The notes: generated from the sequence alone by a model not told the origin. Positions 45,219 to 57,334 are shown, counted from the stretch's first letter. The stretch: DNA of 64,000 nucleotides from Aselliscus stoliczkanus (GCA_033961575.1 CM066730.1:116649523-116713522), one strand, 5' to 3'. Numbers and translations: made by a program.

Positions 45219-46150
45219 GGAAATCTGGATTTTTGAACGTTTTGAGTTTAAAGACTAACAGAATGCTAAGTTTCCCTTTCCTCGGTAGCTAAGTGCTCTA
45301 AGTAAACCTCTGGAACTATGAGGACCATACAAAGGCTACACTGAGACCTTTGTTTAAGTCCATATTAGCACTTTATTGCCAGTATCACAACAGCTATCAG
45401 AGTTGCCGTCAATATGAAAATGTTTGAAAAGATGTTATTTCTTGAACATAAAAATAAATTACCTTTCTAAAAATACCTCCATATAGTTTTAGAAATGAGA
45501 GGAGGTTTCTACAACTTCATAACTGATGTTGCATCTTTCTTCTGTGTTCATGAAGAGGTCTTTTCATTGTATGACATGCTGTACTATACAGCTCATGATC
45601 AAGATTTTGGGTACCAAAGTTACTTCAAAAAAATAAGCAAAAAACAAAACAACAAGGTTGAGATACAGGGCCACTCTTAAATGTATATTTGTAGCTTTTT
45701 TCTTTTTAAATTTTTTTCATTTTGATTCTTGGTTTTGAAGTTTTAATTTTGGCAACCTATAAAGTAGGCACATGGTCAGTAATTAGTAGGTGGGAGGACA
45801 AATAATGTCCCCTTTTGTCATTTGGTTAATTTTAATTGTTTCCCACTTTCTTCTCCTGCCAAACTAGCTTACATTTCAATTTTTTTTGATCTATTACTAT
45901 TACTAAAATTCTAACTTATCAAGGCATGAAACATCATCACCATCTTTGACTTACCTTCTTTGTCTTGATACCTACTTAGTACTATGGATTCTTCCTTTGA
46001 AACTGCATTTATTAATATTTATGTTTTGCCATACTCACAATCTTCTCTCTAGTACAGGCTCTTATCGCATTAGTTAATTAAAAATACATATGAAGCACCT
46101 CGTATGCTGTGCATCCTGTTGATCATACAGCTGTGGATACATCACTGCTG
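45219..46150. other. MCOLN2 intron 2, unassigned
   Basis: AT-rich, with no named repeat or coding exon. The open frame at 45495-45680 looks random. Confidence 0.4.
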
Positions 46151-46159
46151 CGTACAGCT

Positions 46160-46375
46160 AACATGTAGCACAGCATTTACAATGTGCCAGGCACTGTAAG
46201 TGCTTTGTGTGCGTTAACTCATTTCATCCTCACCGCAAATCTGAAGTAGGTTCAGTCGTTACCCGTTTTTCATGGATGAGGAAACTGGGCCAAATCAAGT
46301 TAAGTAATTTGTTTCTGGCTGTTCAGTTTGTGGCAGAGCTGGAATTTGAGCCTCAGCTTTGTGACCCTGCAAGTC
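46160..46375. repeat. MIR/L2-class ancient repeat
   Basis: 'acaatgtgccaggcactgta', 'tttcatggatgaggaaactg' and 'ggcagagctggaatttgagc' give the standard degenerate core. Confidence 0.6.
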
Positions 46376-46529
46376 TGCACTCTTATTCTCATATTGTTTC
46401 TATTCTAGATATACGTCCTCAGAGTTTGAGACCTGGAATACAGATAAGTTAACTAGGCTGCTTCTAGTCTTCATTTTATGCCTCCCTTTCTTATCTGCAT
46501 ACATACCAGTCCATTCAATATTAAAATCA

Positions 46530-46890
46530 GATTAATTTTTCTTAGAGTGTCTTCACTGTGTCACTCTCCTGCTCAGAAACTTCTGTAGAGCCCTATTTCC
46601 CACAGAAGAAACTCTCAGCTTTATAGCTTGGAATTCACAGGTTTCCAGAGTCTCCTTCAGTTTGCCTTCCCAGTGGATTTTCATCTACTATTTTCTCTTC
46701 CAAACCCAGCCAGATGGACCCACCCAATGGTTCCTGCTTTGTTTGCTCCTCCAAGTCCAGAGTGGTTCTTTCTCCTCCCTCCTTTTACAGGTGTTATTTG
46801 AAATCCATCTCTCCCACCAACTTTGCCTGACCACTCAGTACGTGGTTTTCCTTAGTATGCTAGTACCCCTGTGTCCACATCACTAATTTT
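46530..46890 (+). repeat. Probable L2 LINE fragment
   Basis: 'gtgtcactctcctgctcaga', 'aaacttctgtagagccctat' and similar text match the L2 region upstream of its 3' end, also seen in the copy at 58690-59350. Confidence 0.45.
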
Positions 46891-46896
46891 ACTTTT

Positions 46897-47410
46897 TTTT
46901 TTTTTTTTTTAAAGATTTTATTGGGGAATTGGGAGAGGGGAACGGCGCTGGAGAATTGGGGAAGGGGAACAGCCAAGTTGTTGTCCTTCAATCTTAGTTG
47001 TGGAGGGCGCAGCTAGCTCCTCTCCAAGTACAGTCGCACCGCTCAGCTCAAGGTGCTGTGCTCAATTAGTTGTGGGCAGGTGAAGCCACCATCCCATGCG
47101 GGAGTCGAACTAGCAGCCTTGTTGTTGAGAGCGCACGCTCTATCCACTGAGCCATCCGGATGGCAGCTCAGCTCAAGGTGCCTTGTTCAGTATTTAGTTG
47201 TGCGCAGGTGTAGCCCATCATCTTGAACAGGCGACCTTGTTAGGAGCACGTACCTCATTAGCTGAACCATCCTGCCACCTGTTGGCAGCTCAGCAGCAGC
47301 TCAGCTCAGGTGTAGCTCACTGGCTTATGTGGGAATTGAACCGGCGACCCTGTTGCTCAGAGTTCAGACTCTTGAGCAAGCTTTTAACCAACTGAGCCAC
47401 TTGGCTAGGC
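46897..47410 (-). mobile_element. Trimeric tRNA-derived SINE, antisense
   Basis: Poly-T, 'attttattggggaattggga', 'ccaagttgttgtccttcaat', then three modules (near 47148, 47268 and 47395), each with a reversed B-box-like and A-box-like motif. A CTAATTTTACTTTT / CTAATTTCACTTTT duplication frames it. Confidence 0.8.
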
Positions 47411-48500
47411 CTAATTTCACTTTTAATAGAATATTTCTGGGAATTGATCATTTACTTTTTGTAATGATACCCTGTCTCCCCTAACAAAATTGGGAGGGGG
47501 GGATTAAACTTTTGTTCCCCTGTAGGATCATCCTAATAAGATTTGCTACTTGGGTGATATCTAACTAGAACAGATTTCTCGAATACCTTTCCTTCTTTCA
47601 AATCCCACTTTTCCCTCCTCTTTTTTTTCTGTCCTTTTAGCACTCCATCCTCAAGTCTAATGGGATGGTGGCATTTTATCAGGGTTGATGAGAAGGAAAC
47701 AATTTTTTAGACATTCCTGCTCTGCAGTCTGCAGGAATTTATAATCTTGACAGAGGTGTCTACATTCTTTTGCTAGTTCTACTGTTTCCCTCCCATATTT
47801 TTGTACGTTATTAGAGTGGTATCTTGTTTTTACCTGGTACAGAATATTTTCTCCTACACTGATTGATTTCATAATCAGGTCTTAAATTCACAATCTTTGC
47901 CAGGCTTCACTTAATTGTGTAATTATTTTTCTGCCTTATATTCTTAGCAAATCTTAAGATCTAGTTAATGGGGCTAAGATGCATTTTTTTCTTTCAATTC
48001 CTTTTTAAAAATAAAATTATTTGGCTAATCCCATCATCTCTTTACTCTTGTTCTGTAGGAAGTATTTGGTTTTGCCATGGCAGGAAGGAGACTTCACAGT
48101 CTCCTCATCAGTGTTTCTCTCCTCTACTGAGAGATACTTTGAAAACCTCAACCCTTACCTGATGCTAGGCTATACATGTGGATCTTGGCTTGTTCTATGA
48201 ACAATATAATGGCAGAAATGTCTTGTTCCCAATGACAGATGGGGGTGGTTCCAAGCAGAGATTACACCTCCAGTTATCTCATTTCCAAAGTGGAGTTGAT
48301 GAACTTTGAGTTTAAATAAAGCAGTGGCTTAAAATATCAGCAAATTGTATGCCACTTTCTTGATCAAGTTATCCACTCCCCATTCAGAATTTTTTTGTTC
48401 TTTAGCTTAACTTGAGCATGGGGGGCAATAGGTTTCCTATCTCTGCTTCTAGTGTTAAGTTGGCAGCACTTCGGTTTGAGAGGTAGTGAGACCAAGTTAA
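47411..48500. other. MCOLN2 intron 2, unassigned
   Basis: No named repeat or exon recognised. Confidence 0.4.
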
Positions 48501-48504
48501 GAGA

Positions 48505-48700
48505 ACAAACAGGTGAGTCAAACAGACCTATTCAGATCCTTACTCTGATACTTTCTAGCTGTTCCAACCTGGATAAGTTACTTGAGTTTAGTTTGCACAT
48601 GTATAAAATGGGATTACATTCATCAACGGATTCAGTATTTGCCATCGTGGTGGGCACTATTCCAGTTTCCAAATGTGTACTAGTGGGGAAAAAACAAAAC
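48505..48700 (+). repeat. MIR SINE fragment
   Basis: 'cttactctgatactttctag', 'ccaacctggataagttactt' and 'tgtataaaatgggattacat' follow MIR order. Confidence 0.6.
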
Positions 48701-49354
48701 CAATCCTGTCCTTGTGGAACCCAGTGTCATATCTCCCTCATAGGATGTTAGGGAATAAAATGAAAAATAAAGATTACAAATTTGAAGTACAGTGCCCGGT
48801 GCTCAGTAGTAAGAGTTATTATTCAACACCATGCAGTATCGATGTTGCCGACCTTGTATCCCAGTTTGGCACAGAGTAGGCACTCAGCTAACTTTGATTG
48901 AAGAACTTAATTCCTGAGTGTGTACTAGTTTTTTCATTTGTGTCTCAGTATTTTAAACAAAACCTTGAAGCAATCTTGTGTGTTTTGGTTCGCTGGTTTC
49001 CTTTTTTAGCTTTCAAAAAGCAACAGGATCTTTTCTGGCATCCCCTACAGGCACCACTGACAGACATTACATACTTGGAAGAACCTTTAGCTTTCTGTTG
49101 CTTAATTTTCAGCACAGGTTGGATGATGTGGGACTTCTTATCTGATACGTTTTTTAGAAAATAGCTGGGTTTTAGCAATTGCTCAATCCTTTGAGTTGGT
49201 ATTTGAGGAATGTGACCTGGAGAAGCTCAGATGCTAATGAGTATGTACAGTCTCAAACAATAGCTGCAATTCTGGAAAGATAGCACCTAAATTCTTTTTT
49301 ACAGGAAGAGACTGAAAGACAAATTTTTCAACAGAAGGAAATTGTGTAGCACAG

Positions 49355-49560
49355 TAAAAATGACTTTGGAGTAAGATTTGGCTTTCATTCTAGTTTGGTG
49401 ACTTAGGGCAATTTAATGAGGCTAACTCTCAGTTTCTACATAGGTAAAATGGGGATCAACAGTAGTAATATTTTCATAGGGTTGTTATGTTAATAAATGA
49501 GAGAATGCATGGAAAGCAGTTAGCACCGGACCTGGAGTACAATGGTAGCTATTGTTTTTT
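49355..49560 (+). repeat. MIR SINE
   Basis: 'tttggtgacttagggcaatt', 'tctacataggtaaaatgggg' and 'catagggttgttatgttaat' mark a decayed MIR in sense orientation. Confidence 0.65.
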
Positions 49561-50967
49561 ACTTATTCAGCCTTTAAAAGAAGTCAGAAAAAATTTAAAG
49601 GCTAAAAAATATTTTTTAAAGTATGGAAGTTTGTATGAGCATATTAACATTTGTTTCATCTGAAAGATTGTTTAGTTGATATCTTGTTTAGTGACCTGCA
49701 GGGTATCATATTGAACCATGGAATGACAGCAAATAACAGAAGTGTCAGGGTCATCTAGTTCAATTTGCTAATTTCACACATGATGAAACAGAGTCCCAAA
49801 ATGTTTTGCTGACTTAGCAAAGTGAGGATTTGGGGGCAAATTTTCTAGTCTCTCATTGTCTTATAAAGCAGATGAGAAGATAAAGTAGGGAGATGGGGAA
49901 AAGCATGTGGGATAGGGCTTATCAAGGTTTGACTTATCTTCCACCACTGCTTGTGTGTGAAAGAGAGAACATGAAAGAGAGAAGGAGGGACTCTGTGTTT
50001 GTATGTGTGTGTGTATACGTGAGTATGTGAGAAAGTGTATGAGTGTGTGAGTGAGCGTGTGTGCATGTGAGTGTGAGTGAAAGTGTGTGTGAGAGAGTGT
50101 GTATGAGAAAGAGAGATAATTTGTGTGTGTGTAATTCCTTGGGTTTTTTTTAGTAAACCTTCCATGCCCATTAATTTCCCCCACTTATTAGATACCAAGA
50201 AGAAAACTTGGGGGCAGAAAGCATACTTTCAGTTTTGAAGAAGACAGGCCTTGGTGCTAGGTTACAGTATAAGAGAGAATAAGTAGGAGTTTTATCATGA
50301 GAGGGTAGATGCTCAGTGACAATGAATGGGTTTGAACATCACAGAGGTAAAGGGAGCCGTGTTATTCTTTCTGGTGCTTTGATGCTGGAGATCTTGGAGA
50401 GGGACACTCTTGGGTGTAAATGTTATAGAAGAGTTCTTGCAGAACTGGAGGAATTGAATTCCTTTGACAACTGTCTCCTCTTAGCTGGAGTAAGTATATG
50501 TAGGCTACTTTTGAAAAACATTTTCAAAGGCCACGTACAAAACATAGTTGTAATTTTAGAAAATACTTATAATTTCTGAATGTTAATAAAACATGAATTA
50601 TTGCTTTACTAAGTACACTAATCTTTAAAACAATTAATTTGAAGTCCAAGTATTAGAAAAAATGGATTCAGACTTAACAAATTTGGATTCCTCCTTCTTC
50701 TCCTTTATTAAAGGCCAGTAGGATGGTTAGTCATCCAGAATGGTAATTTTTTCTCATTTTATGCTATTTGGAATTGCTGATATAGCTTGATGAGCTTATT
50801 CTTCTTCGGGACTTGTGTTTTAACAATGATGTGATTAGTAAAAACCAACATGGTGAGATTTCTCTTGCTGATGTTTATAGGTGAGGGCTGATGATAACGA
50901 GAAAGTATTTGCCTCTCCTGATAAATAGTAAAATTCATATATATGTCTATTTGATTTTCTTTTCTAG
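49561..50967. other. MCOLN2 intron 2, end, with a TG/GA-rich tract (49955-50135)
   Basis: The tract mixes GTGT and GAGA units over about 180 bases; on the minus strand it gives spurious frames rich in His, Thr and Leu. Otherwise intron sequence, ending in the pyrimidine-rich acceptor TTTCTAG. Confidence 0.5.
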
Positions 50968-51141
50968 CTTGTTCGTTTTGGTTTAAGTAACCAGCTTGTG
51001 GTTGCTTTCAAAGAAGAAAACACGGTTGCTTTTAAGTACTTGTTTTTGAAAGGATATTCTGGCGTAGATGAAGATAACTATAGTTGCAGTGTCTATACTC
51101 AAGAGGACGCCTATGAGAGCATCTTTCATGTTATGAACCAG
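50968..51141 (+). CDS. MCOLN2: MCOLN2 coding exon 3: TM1 end and luminal domain (residues 80-137); GC donor
   Basis: 174 bases, 58 codons, phase 0; acceptor TTTCTAG. It encodes LVRFGLSNQLVVAFKEEN, then TVAFKYLFLKGYSGVDED and SVYTQEDAYESIFHVMNQ. The donor is CAG|gcaagt: a GC instead of GT, with otherwise perfect consensus. The position is fixed by homology to the MCOLN3 exon 944-1111, which ends FAVNQ at CAG|gtaaat. Confidence 0.93.
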
Positions 51142-51599
51142 GCAAGTTTTTGTTATGAATGATCTATGCTTTAAGAATGTATTGATACTTGATCTTATTG
51201 TCCTAACAAAAAAATTATTATACATATATTGGAATACTCTAATTAAACTTTGTGTAGTCTACCAAAAATGTTTATTGCTGTTTCTGTGGCTACATTTCCA
51301 CACAACAGGTTTTGCCTATTTAAAATGTTTTGGTTTTTTTGAAGATTTACATTTTCTGTTTACCCCTTCACATCCGCTACTTTTTGAGTAGATTTATCAT
51401 CTTGGAAGGTTTGATGGATGTGATACCAAATCTAAGAGTCTAGAGTCTCAATTTTGATGTCTTAGCATTTCTAAGTCTAGTTGAATCTTAATATGGAGTA
51501 GAGTATGATATAATTGTATCCAGGCAGGTATTGAGAAACCAGATTTGTAGGCCTGAAGAAAGCATTTAGTGGAGAGAAATTATTTTTCTTTTTTTCTTT
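51142..51599. other. MCOLN2 intron 3 start
   Basis: Intron beginning with GC. No repeat or gene is recognised. Confidence 0.5.
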
Positions 51600-51745
51600 T
51601 TCATTCATTCATTCAGTAAATATTTGGCTACCTAATAGATGCCAGGTACTGTTCTAGACATTGGGGATACAGTGTGAATAAAACCGACAAAAACTCTGTC
51701 CTTGTAGAACTCAGCTCTCTAGGGGAGAGCCAAACAAATGAAATG
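51600..51745 (-). repeat. L2 LINE 3' end, antisense
   Basis: 'tcattcattcattcagtaaa', 'gccaggtactgttctagaca' and 'cagtgtgaataaaaccgaca' are the reversed L2 terminus. An (AAATG)n run follows at about 51737-51757. Confidence 0.7.
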
Positions 51746-52199
51746 AAATGAAATGTAGAGTATTGAATGCTAGCTCCCCGAAAACACCACCAAAAAACTT
51801 GTGTTGATAATCAACACTGAGTTTGTTGCTTACAGCAGTTAAGGGGGCTGCTACCTTGACCGTTCGCAGTTGTGCTTTGGATGAAGAGGGTAAAGTCCAG
51901 GCATAGATTTTGAGGTCTGATTTAAGGCGGGGGCGGGGGTTCTTTCAATGTGTGTGTGTGTGGGGTCTAGGTTAGAACTGGGTAAAGATCATGATAGAAT
52001 GAATACTTTAGGATTGGTGAACATAGGCCGGTGAGGGTTAGGGGGTGGTTTCAAAGAGTCTTGGGGTTGTTAGACTAAATCTTCAAATTGACTATTTAAA
52101 TGAGTTTTTTGGATGCTCTTGAAATAAACAATACAGTTATTTGCAACTTTTATGTTCCTGGACAAAAGTTTCCTGGAATAATCAAGTCATATTAATGAA

Positions 52200-52680
52200 G
52201 ACGGGAGCTGTTAGTGCAGATAGGTAAACAGTAAAATCATGTTCACGTAAGCTGTGGGGTGTGGAAGGCTTGGATCTTCAGTGGAAAGTGATAACTGCTA
52301 TGGATAAAGCAGGGGAGGAGGGGACTGGGAGTGCCTGGTGATGCCTGTGAGCTGGTGATGGATGTTTGCAATTTTCATTGCCTGGTAAGGGAAGGCCTCA
52401 CTGAGGTGGGGATAATTGAGTCAAGGCCTGAGGAAAGTGAACACAGCAGAGATAGAAAACCTGGGCTTCTAAGCAGAAGGGACAACAAAGGCCCCAGGCA
52501 GGGGTGTGCCTGAGGAGCTGCAGGAGCTACCTGGAGGCTAGTGTGGCTTTGGGAGGTCAGGGGTGGAGCCACGGGCCAGCACGGGACCTCTCTGGGAGGT
52601 CAGAGAGGAAAGGCAGGATCTGAGCTTTGTCTCCCAGTGAGGTGGGAGCACCTGTCAGCATGTTGACTTTAGTTTTGAAT
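52200..52680 (-). repeat. L2 LINE body, antisense
   Basis: 'gtaagggaaggcctcactga', 'acaaaggccccaggcagggg' and 'ctggaggctagtgtggcttt' are the reversed L2 body, probably continuous with 51600-51745 before later insertions. Confidence 0.6.
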
Positions 52681-52850
52681 TCCATGAGGCGATGTGTTTA
52701 TGTCCAACGTGAGAAAATTACCTTGTGGTATTTTACATGGAGGGATATGACACCAACAATAAAACATAGCTAAAATATATGCCATCTGCTACAACTACTG
52801 ACGAAACTCTTGCAAGTTCCTAAGTGTTTTTATTTAACGACTTTTAATAG

Positions 52851-53004
52851 TATCATCGTCTAAAGAATGTATCCCTGGGGACCCTAAGTTATGGAGAAAA
52901 TGAAGAGAATAAAATTGGCTTAAAAGTCTGTAAGCAGTATTACAAGAAAGAGACCATGTTTCATGCTAATGAGACACTGAATATTGACAGCGACACTGAA
53001 ACAG
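52851..53004 (+). CDS. MCOLN2: MCOLN2 coding exon 4: luminal domain (residues 138-189)
   Basis: 154 bases, phase 0 in and phase 1 out; acceptor TTAATAG, donor CAG|gtaatg. It encodes YHRLKNVSLGTLSYGENE and then IGLKVCKQYYKKETMFHA, ending in the sequon NET. NVS is another sequon. It matches MCOLN3 exon 7420-7573 in length, phase and the conserved cysteine before the QYY/QHF pair. Confidence 0.95.
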
Positions 53005-53610
53005 GTAATGCAGTGATCATTTCATTCTATCCCTTTATCATCTGTGGTAAGAACAAAAGCGCCCGCAGGTGATGGTAACCCAAATGGAACAACTTTGCTT
53101 TTGTGACAGCTAACCTGTTCGAGGCTGTCACTTTAACATTTGCCTGCAAAGGGCTTTGGCTCAGGAAACTGTAGGTCTATGATGATAGGAGCTGGCATTG
53201 GTGGATCTCTTTGGTGAAACTCAATATTGTTGGTTTTGGGTTAAGTGTCCAGGTATTTCCTGTTTGTTTAGGTTTTCGCCTCCTCTGTGAGGCACGATTA
53301 GGCTTTTTGAAAAACGATGAGTCTGTATTTATTGAATGAAATAATGTGTGTTAAAATACTTTGTACGCTTGTTTTTATTATTTGCAAAATATATTAATGC
53401 TCTTCAGAGGCAAATTGAGATTAACAACTCATTTTCTCTCTTAGGATATCACTTAACATCTAATCAAGCAGAATTGTTTTGTGCCATTCTGATAAGAATT
53501 TAAAAGCATGCCTTGCAGAAATGCAAAGTTTGATTTAAGGCTCTTGGGGTTTTGTCATTCATTCAACAGACCTCTGATGTACACCTGCTGTTCCCAAGGC
53601 ACTCACTGTT
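53005..53610. other. MCOLN2 intron 4 start
   Basis: Intron; no named repeat or exon. Confidence 0.45.
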
Positions 53611-54470
53611 ATATGTACATAAAAGCATGGATATACCAGGATGGTCCCGTAAGGTTACAATGGAGCTGAAAAATTCCTATTGCCTAGTGATGTCACAGTG
53701 CAATGCATTACACAAATACTTAGCATCACACTACAGTTGCCTACAGTATTCAGTACATAACATACTATACAGGTTTGTAGCCTAGGAACTGTAGGGGAAC
53801 AGAATTTGTTACCCCAGAATATGTCTGTTGGGCATAAGGATTATTTTGCTGGTTAATTTAAGAAACAGCAAACATGGCAGAAGCTCTAGAAACCAAATAG
53901 AAGTTATCCTTTGTAAAAGACATTTACATTTATGAGGGACATCTCCATTTGTAAGGGTGTCTTCCTAGCTGTACGAGGAAGAGGGGGTGACCCTGTCTTT
54001 AGAAACTCTTAGCAATGTAGAAGGTGGAGATTTAAATCTGCTTAACAACCTTCCCTTTGTTTACTGTGCTTTTCCTGGTAACCTCCCATAACTGCCTCCT
54101 CACCCACAACTTTTGTCTTCAGCTGAAGATGGTGGCTTCAGCCATTTTGGTGAGATATTCAGTTTTCTCCGGTCTCTGTATATAGGAAGTATACATGTTA
54201 TCAGAATTTTGTTTAGTTTTCTCCTGTTAATCTGTCTTTTATTACAGGGATGTCTCAGCCAAGAATCCAGAAGAGTAGAGGGGAAATTATTTTTCCTTCC
54301 CTACAGAGCAATAGGCTATGCCATGTAGCTAGCCAAGGTGTGTAGTAAGCTATACCATCCAGGTTTGCGTAAGTGCACTCTGTGATGTTCGCACAATGAG
54401 GAAATCGCCTAATGATGTATTTCTCAGAGCGTAACCCTGTTGTAAGCAGTGCATGACTATGTGGGGGTTG
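53611..54470 (-). repeat. Medium-copy repeat split by an LTR (two halves)
   Basis: The halves 53611-53789 and 54306-54470 are antisense to the repeat at 41069-41250: 'aggtttgtagcctaggaac' on the left, 'gcaataggctatgccatg' and 'gtgatgttcgcacaatgagg' on the right. A solo LTR separates them. Confidence 0.6.
53790..54305 (+). mobile_element. Solo LTR of a class I endogenous retrovirus
   Basis: 516 bases starting TGTAGGGGAACAG and ending TTCCCTACA, the short inverted ends of an LTR. The 3' part (aatctgtcttttattacagg ... cagaagagtagagggg) resembles R-U5 sequences of class I LTRs. It interrupts an older repeat exactly between GAAC (53786-53789) and GAGC (54306-54309), a 4-base duplication with one later change, as is usual for class I. 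No internal viral sequence remains. Confidence 0.7.
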
Positions 54471-54860
54471 CAAAGATTAATCAGTCATGGCTCCTCAAGT
54501 AGATAACAGTTCAGGAGTAGGGTCCTAGTAGCAGTGTAAATTTGCAGCGATTTACTAAAATGAGAGTGTCGCACTGTTCATTTGATCATATTTCCTATAA
54601 TCTGATTTTAAGGTGTCTTGGTAAGACAATAGAACACCCCCAGAACACAGAGGTTCCGATTCTCTTTCCACAAACTGCGTCTTCATGAGTAAATGTGTCC
54701 TATGCTCTTGACTGTCAAAGCAGCAGCTCATAAGCCAAAACCCTCAGGGGTCGCCGGTTGCTGTCAAAGACTATCTAGGTTTCACTGGCTGGTTCTGTGG
54801 CCAGTGGCCTTGATAAAAGGCTTGTCTGATAGCCCTGCAGGCTTCTGCTATCCTGAGATC
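54471..54860. other. MCOLN2 intron 4, unassigned
   Basis: Nothing recognised. Confidence 0.4.
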
Positions 54861-55435
54861 TACAAGACCTGACAATTAAGTTTGTGAACTTGTTGCAGCG
54901 ATGTTGCTAACCTTTTTTTCATAGCAGAGGGATTATTCATTATGAATTTGTACCAACTGGACAGACAGTTAACCAAGGTTACTATTTGGAAATGCTGAAA
55001 AGTCTGCATGAAAAAGTTAGATGACCTGAACTTTTTGCCAACAATTCATGGCTCTTGCATCACGACAATGCACCAGCTCACAGGGCACTGTCTGTGAGGG
55101 TGTTTTTAGCCAGTAAACAAATAACTGTATTGGAACACCCTCCCTACTCACCTGATCTGGTCCCCAATGACTTCTTTCTTTACCCGAAGATAAAGGAAAA
55201 ATTGAAAGGAAGACATTTTGATGCCATTCAGGACATCAAGGTTAATACGACGATAGCTCTGATGGCCATTCCAGAAAAAAGAGTTTCAAAATTGCTTTGA
55301 AGAGGGGACTAGGCTCTGGCATCGGTTGCATTGCTTCCCAAGGGAAGTACCTCAAAGGTGACTATAGTGATATTCAGCAATGAGGTATAGCACTTTTTTA
55401 GGATGAGTTCGTGAACTTAATTGTCTGACCTTGTA
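54861..55435 (+). mobile_element. Internally deleted mariner transposon, copy 1
   Basis: TA-flanked, 575 bases, with inverted ends CAAGACCTGACAATTAAGTT and, reversed at the right, CAAGGTCAGACAATTAAGTT. It keeps the start of the element, then jumps to the second half of the transposase (MHHDNAPAHRALSV; later HPPYSPDLVPNDFFL), holding the second and third catalytic aspartates of the mariner DD34D triad but not the first. A full mariner is about 1.3 kb, so this is a non-autonomous deletion derivative. Confidence 0.85.
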
Positions 55436-56095
55436 TGTGCTAGTAGTCATGGTGAATCCTTTCACTCTGAATCTTTTCCCCGAGGCTCTCAGCTCTGCTC
55501 CTCTTTGTGGGTGTTCCTGTCTCTGTGATAAAAGTACCCAATGGGTAGGGCTGAAAACTTGTGCAGTGACCCTTTGCTTCCAGTAAGCCACTGGACACTT
55601 GTCCTCTTAAAAATGTGACTCAATTGGATGCACCATACAACTATTTTCCAGTGATTCATGTTGTTTTCCTCTATTGATTTTTCTTGGAAAATTGACAAAA
55701 GAAATGTGGTCAAAGTCAGTATCAGTGGCAAGGTAGGACAGGTCGTGCCAGAAAGCAGAAGTTTTTTTCCCCTGACCATTGGACAGCTTGGACAGCAGTG
55801 CCCTTGTTCATTTCCTTTCTATCAGAATATGGAATATTTTTAACCAAGTGGAGAGAAGTTGATTATTAATTTGACTTTAACAGCAGGTTAGTTGTATTTC
55901 CTGACTTATGAAATATAACTGTTTAGATGTATCTATTCAAAAGCTATAAAGAATAGTCTTACATTACTTGATACTCGATTTGTATAAATAGAAATTGAGT
56001 TTGACTTCACTGGTGTGGCTTTATTGTTTAAGCAGGTGAGTTAGCAGAAGTTGTTCTAGATTACCTAGTCATGAATTTGCGTTATCTCTATTCTA
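55436..56095. other. MCOLN2 intron 4, unassigned
   Basis: No named repeat or exon. Confidence 0.4.
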
Positions 56096-56205
56096 TTTTT
56101 TTTTTTTTTTTGAGGGCAATGTCACTGGCCCTCATATGTGGGACCTGAACTGGGGCCGCTGGCTTCCCAAACCAGAGCTTAACCACCGTGCCACTCAGCT
56201 GGCCC
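56096..56205 (-). mobile_element. Monomeric tRNA-derived SINE, antisense
   Basis: Poly-T, 'tgagggcaatgtcactggcc', then a reversed head ending 'ccgtgccactcagctggccc'. GTTATCTCTAT / GTTAGCTCTAAT on the two sides is the likely target duplication. Confidence 0.8.
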
Positions 56206-57185
56206 ATCGTTAGCTCTAATCTTAAGAGAATTATCCTTCAGTAGCTAAAGTGATCTGCCTGCATGCCTGCTTTCCTGGTGGGTTTATATTTAGTTGTGCC
56301 ACTGATTGTGTGGTTCAGGCTCAGGTTTTCCTTTAATTCATGCCTTGGGCGTATCCCTCCATTCCTGCCTCTAGACCTGTGGCTTTTCAGTTCAGCCTTA
56401 CTTGGGGGACTGTTATAATTGTTGTTTTTTTAAAAAATTTAACAGCATTTAGACAGCTAACATTGTTACATAGTTTTCATTTTCTGTAACACAGATTTTG
56501 AATTCCTTATGTTCTCCTTTCTTATCATTTCATCATTCCCCCAGTTTTTTAAAGACCATATGTAATCCCCCCCTTCCTTTATTTCTAAGAGGGTTATTTC
56601 ATTTCCTGGCGTATTCTGCTCTGTAAACGAGATTCATGTGAGTGATGAGGCCACTTCTCTAATACCAGTTTGTCCTGCTTGAGGTTTGATGTGTTACTTA
56701 GGGCTTGTGTTATTCCTTTTTTTTTTTTTTTTTTTTTAAATCTCAGTTCTTAGTTTTTGTTGCCACCAGGTTCTTGGTGACCTCATTGGCAATGATTGTA
56801 GCATAACGTCAGCCAGACTTAAAGAGAGTTCAGACTGTGGATTTAGATAAAGTGTAACTCTGTAACTGCAATTACAAAATTTGACCAACCAAATAGGTTT
56901 TATAAGGCAAATTTTCCATGTATGTAATGTAAAGTTAACAAATGCTGTCCTATTTCTCAGCATCTAAGATGCCATCAATGGTTTTGAAGACTCACCTATT
57001 TTAGAGACATTTGAAAGTGAAAAAAAATCAAAACAAAACATCTTAGAATGGGTGAAATACAGGAAAAAGAGACCCAGGATAATATCTGGCCCATATATTG
57101 TGAACATGTTACTTCTTTCAGAATATAGCCATTTACTCAGATGAGTTTAATTTAAATGTTTTTTTTTCTTTTACTTTGTCTTTGA
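56206..57185. other. MCOLN2 intron 4, unassigned, with a long T run at 56717-56738
   Basis: No exon or named repeat. The T run lacks a SINE next to it. Confidence 0.4.
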
Positions 57186-57330
57186 ATAAGAATATTAGAG
57201 GTAGAAGGACCTTACCTATGATCAGTTTGGCCTTCATTTTACAGGTGAAGAAATTGGTGCTAAGTCAAGCTAGCGACTAAGCCAAGGTCATGTAATGATT
57301 TAGTGATAGTTGGCCTTTACTACTCCAAGC
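57186..57330. repeat. MIR/L2-class ancient repeat fragment
   Basis: 'cattttacaggtgaagaaat' and 'gccaaggtcatgtaatgatt' are the degenerate core. Confidence 0.5.
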
Positions 57331-57334
57331 CCAA

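Noticed and set aside
49845..50198. 117- and 107-codon minus-strand frames with His/Thr/Leu repeats
   Set aside because: Translation of the TG/GA-rich tract; not a gene.
54861..55435. Functional transposase gene
   Set aside because: Internal deletion removes the N-terminus and first catalytic aspartate; only the C-terminal half is readable.
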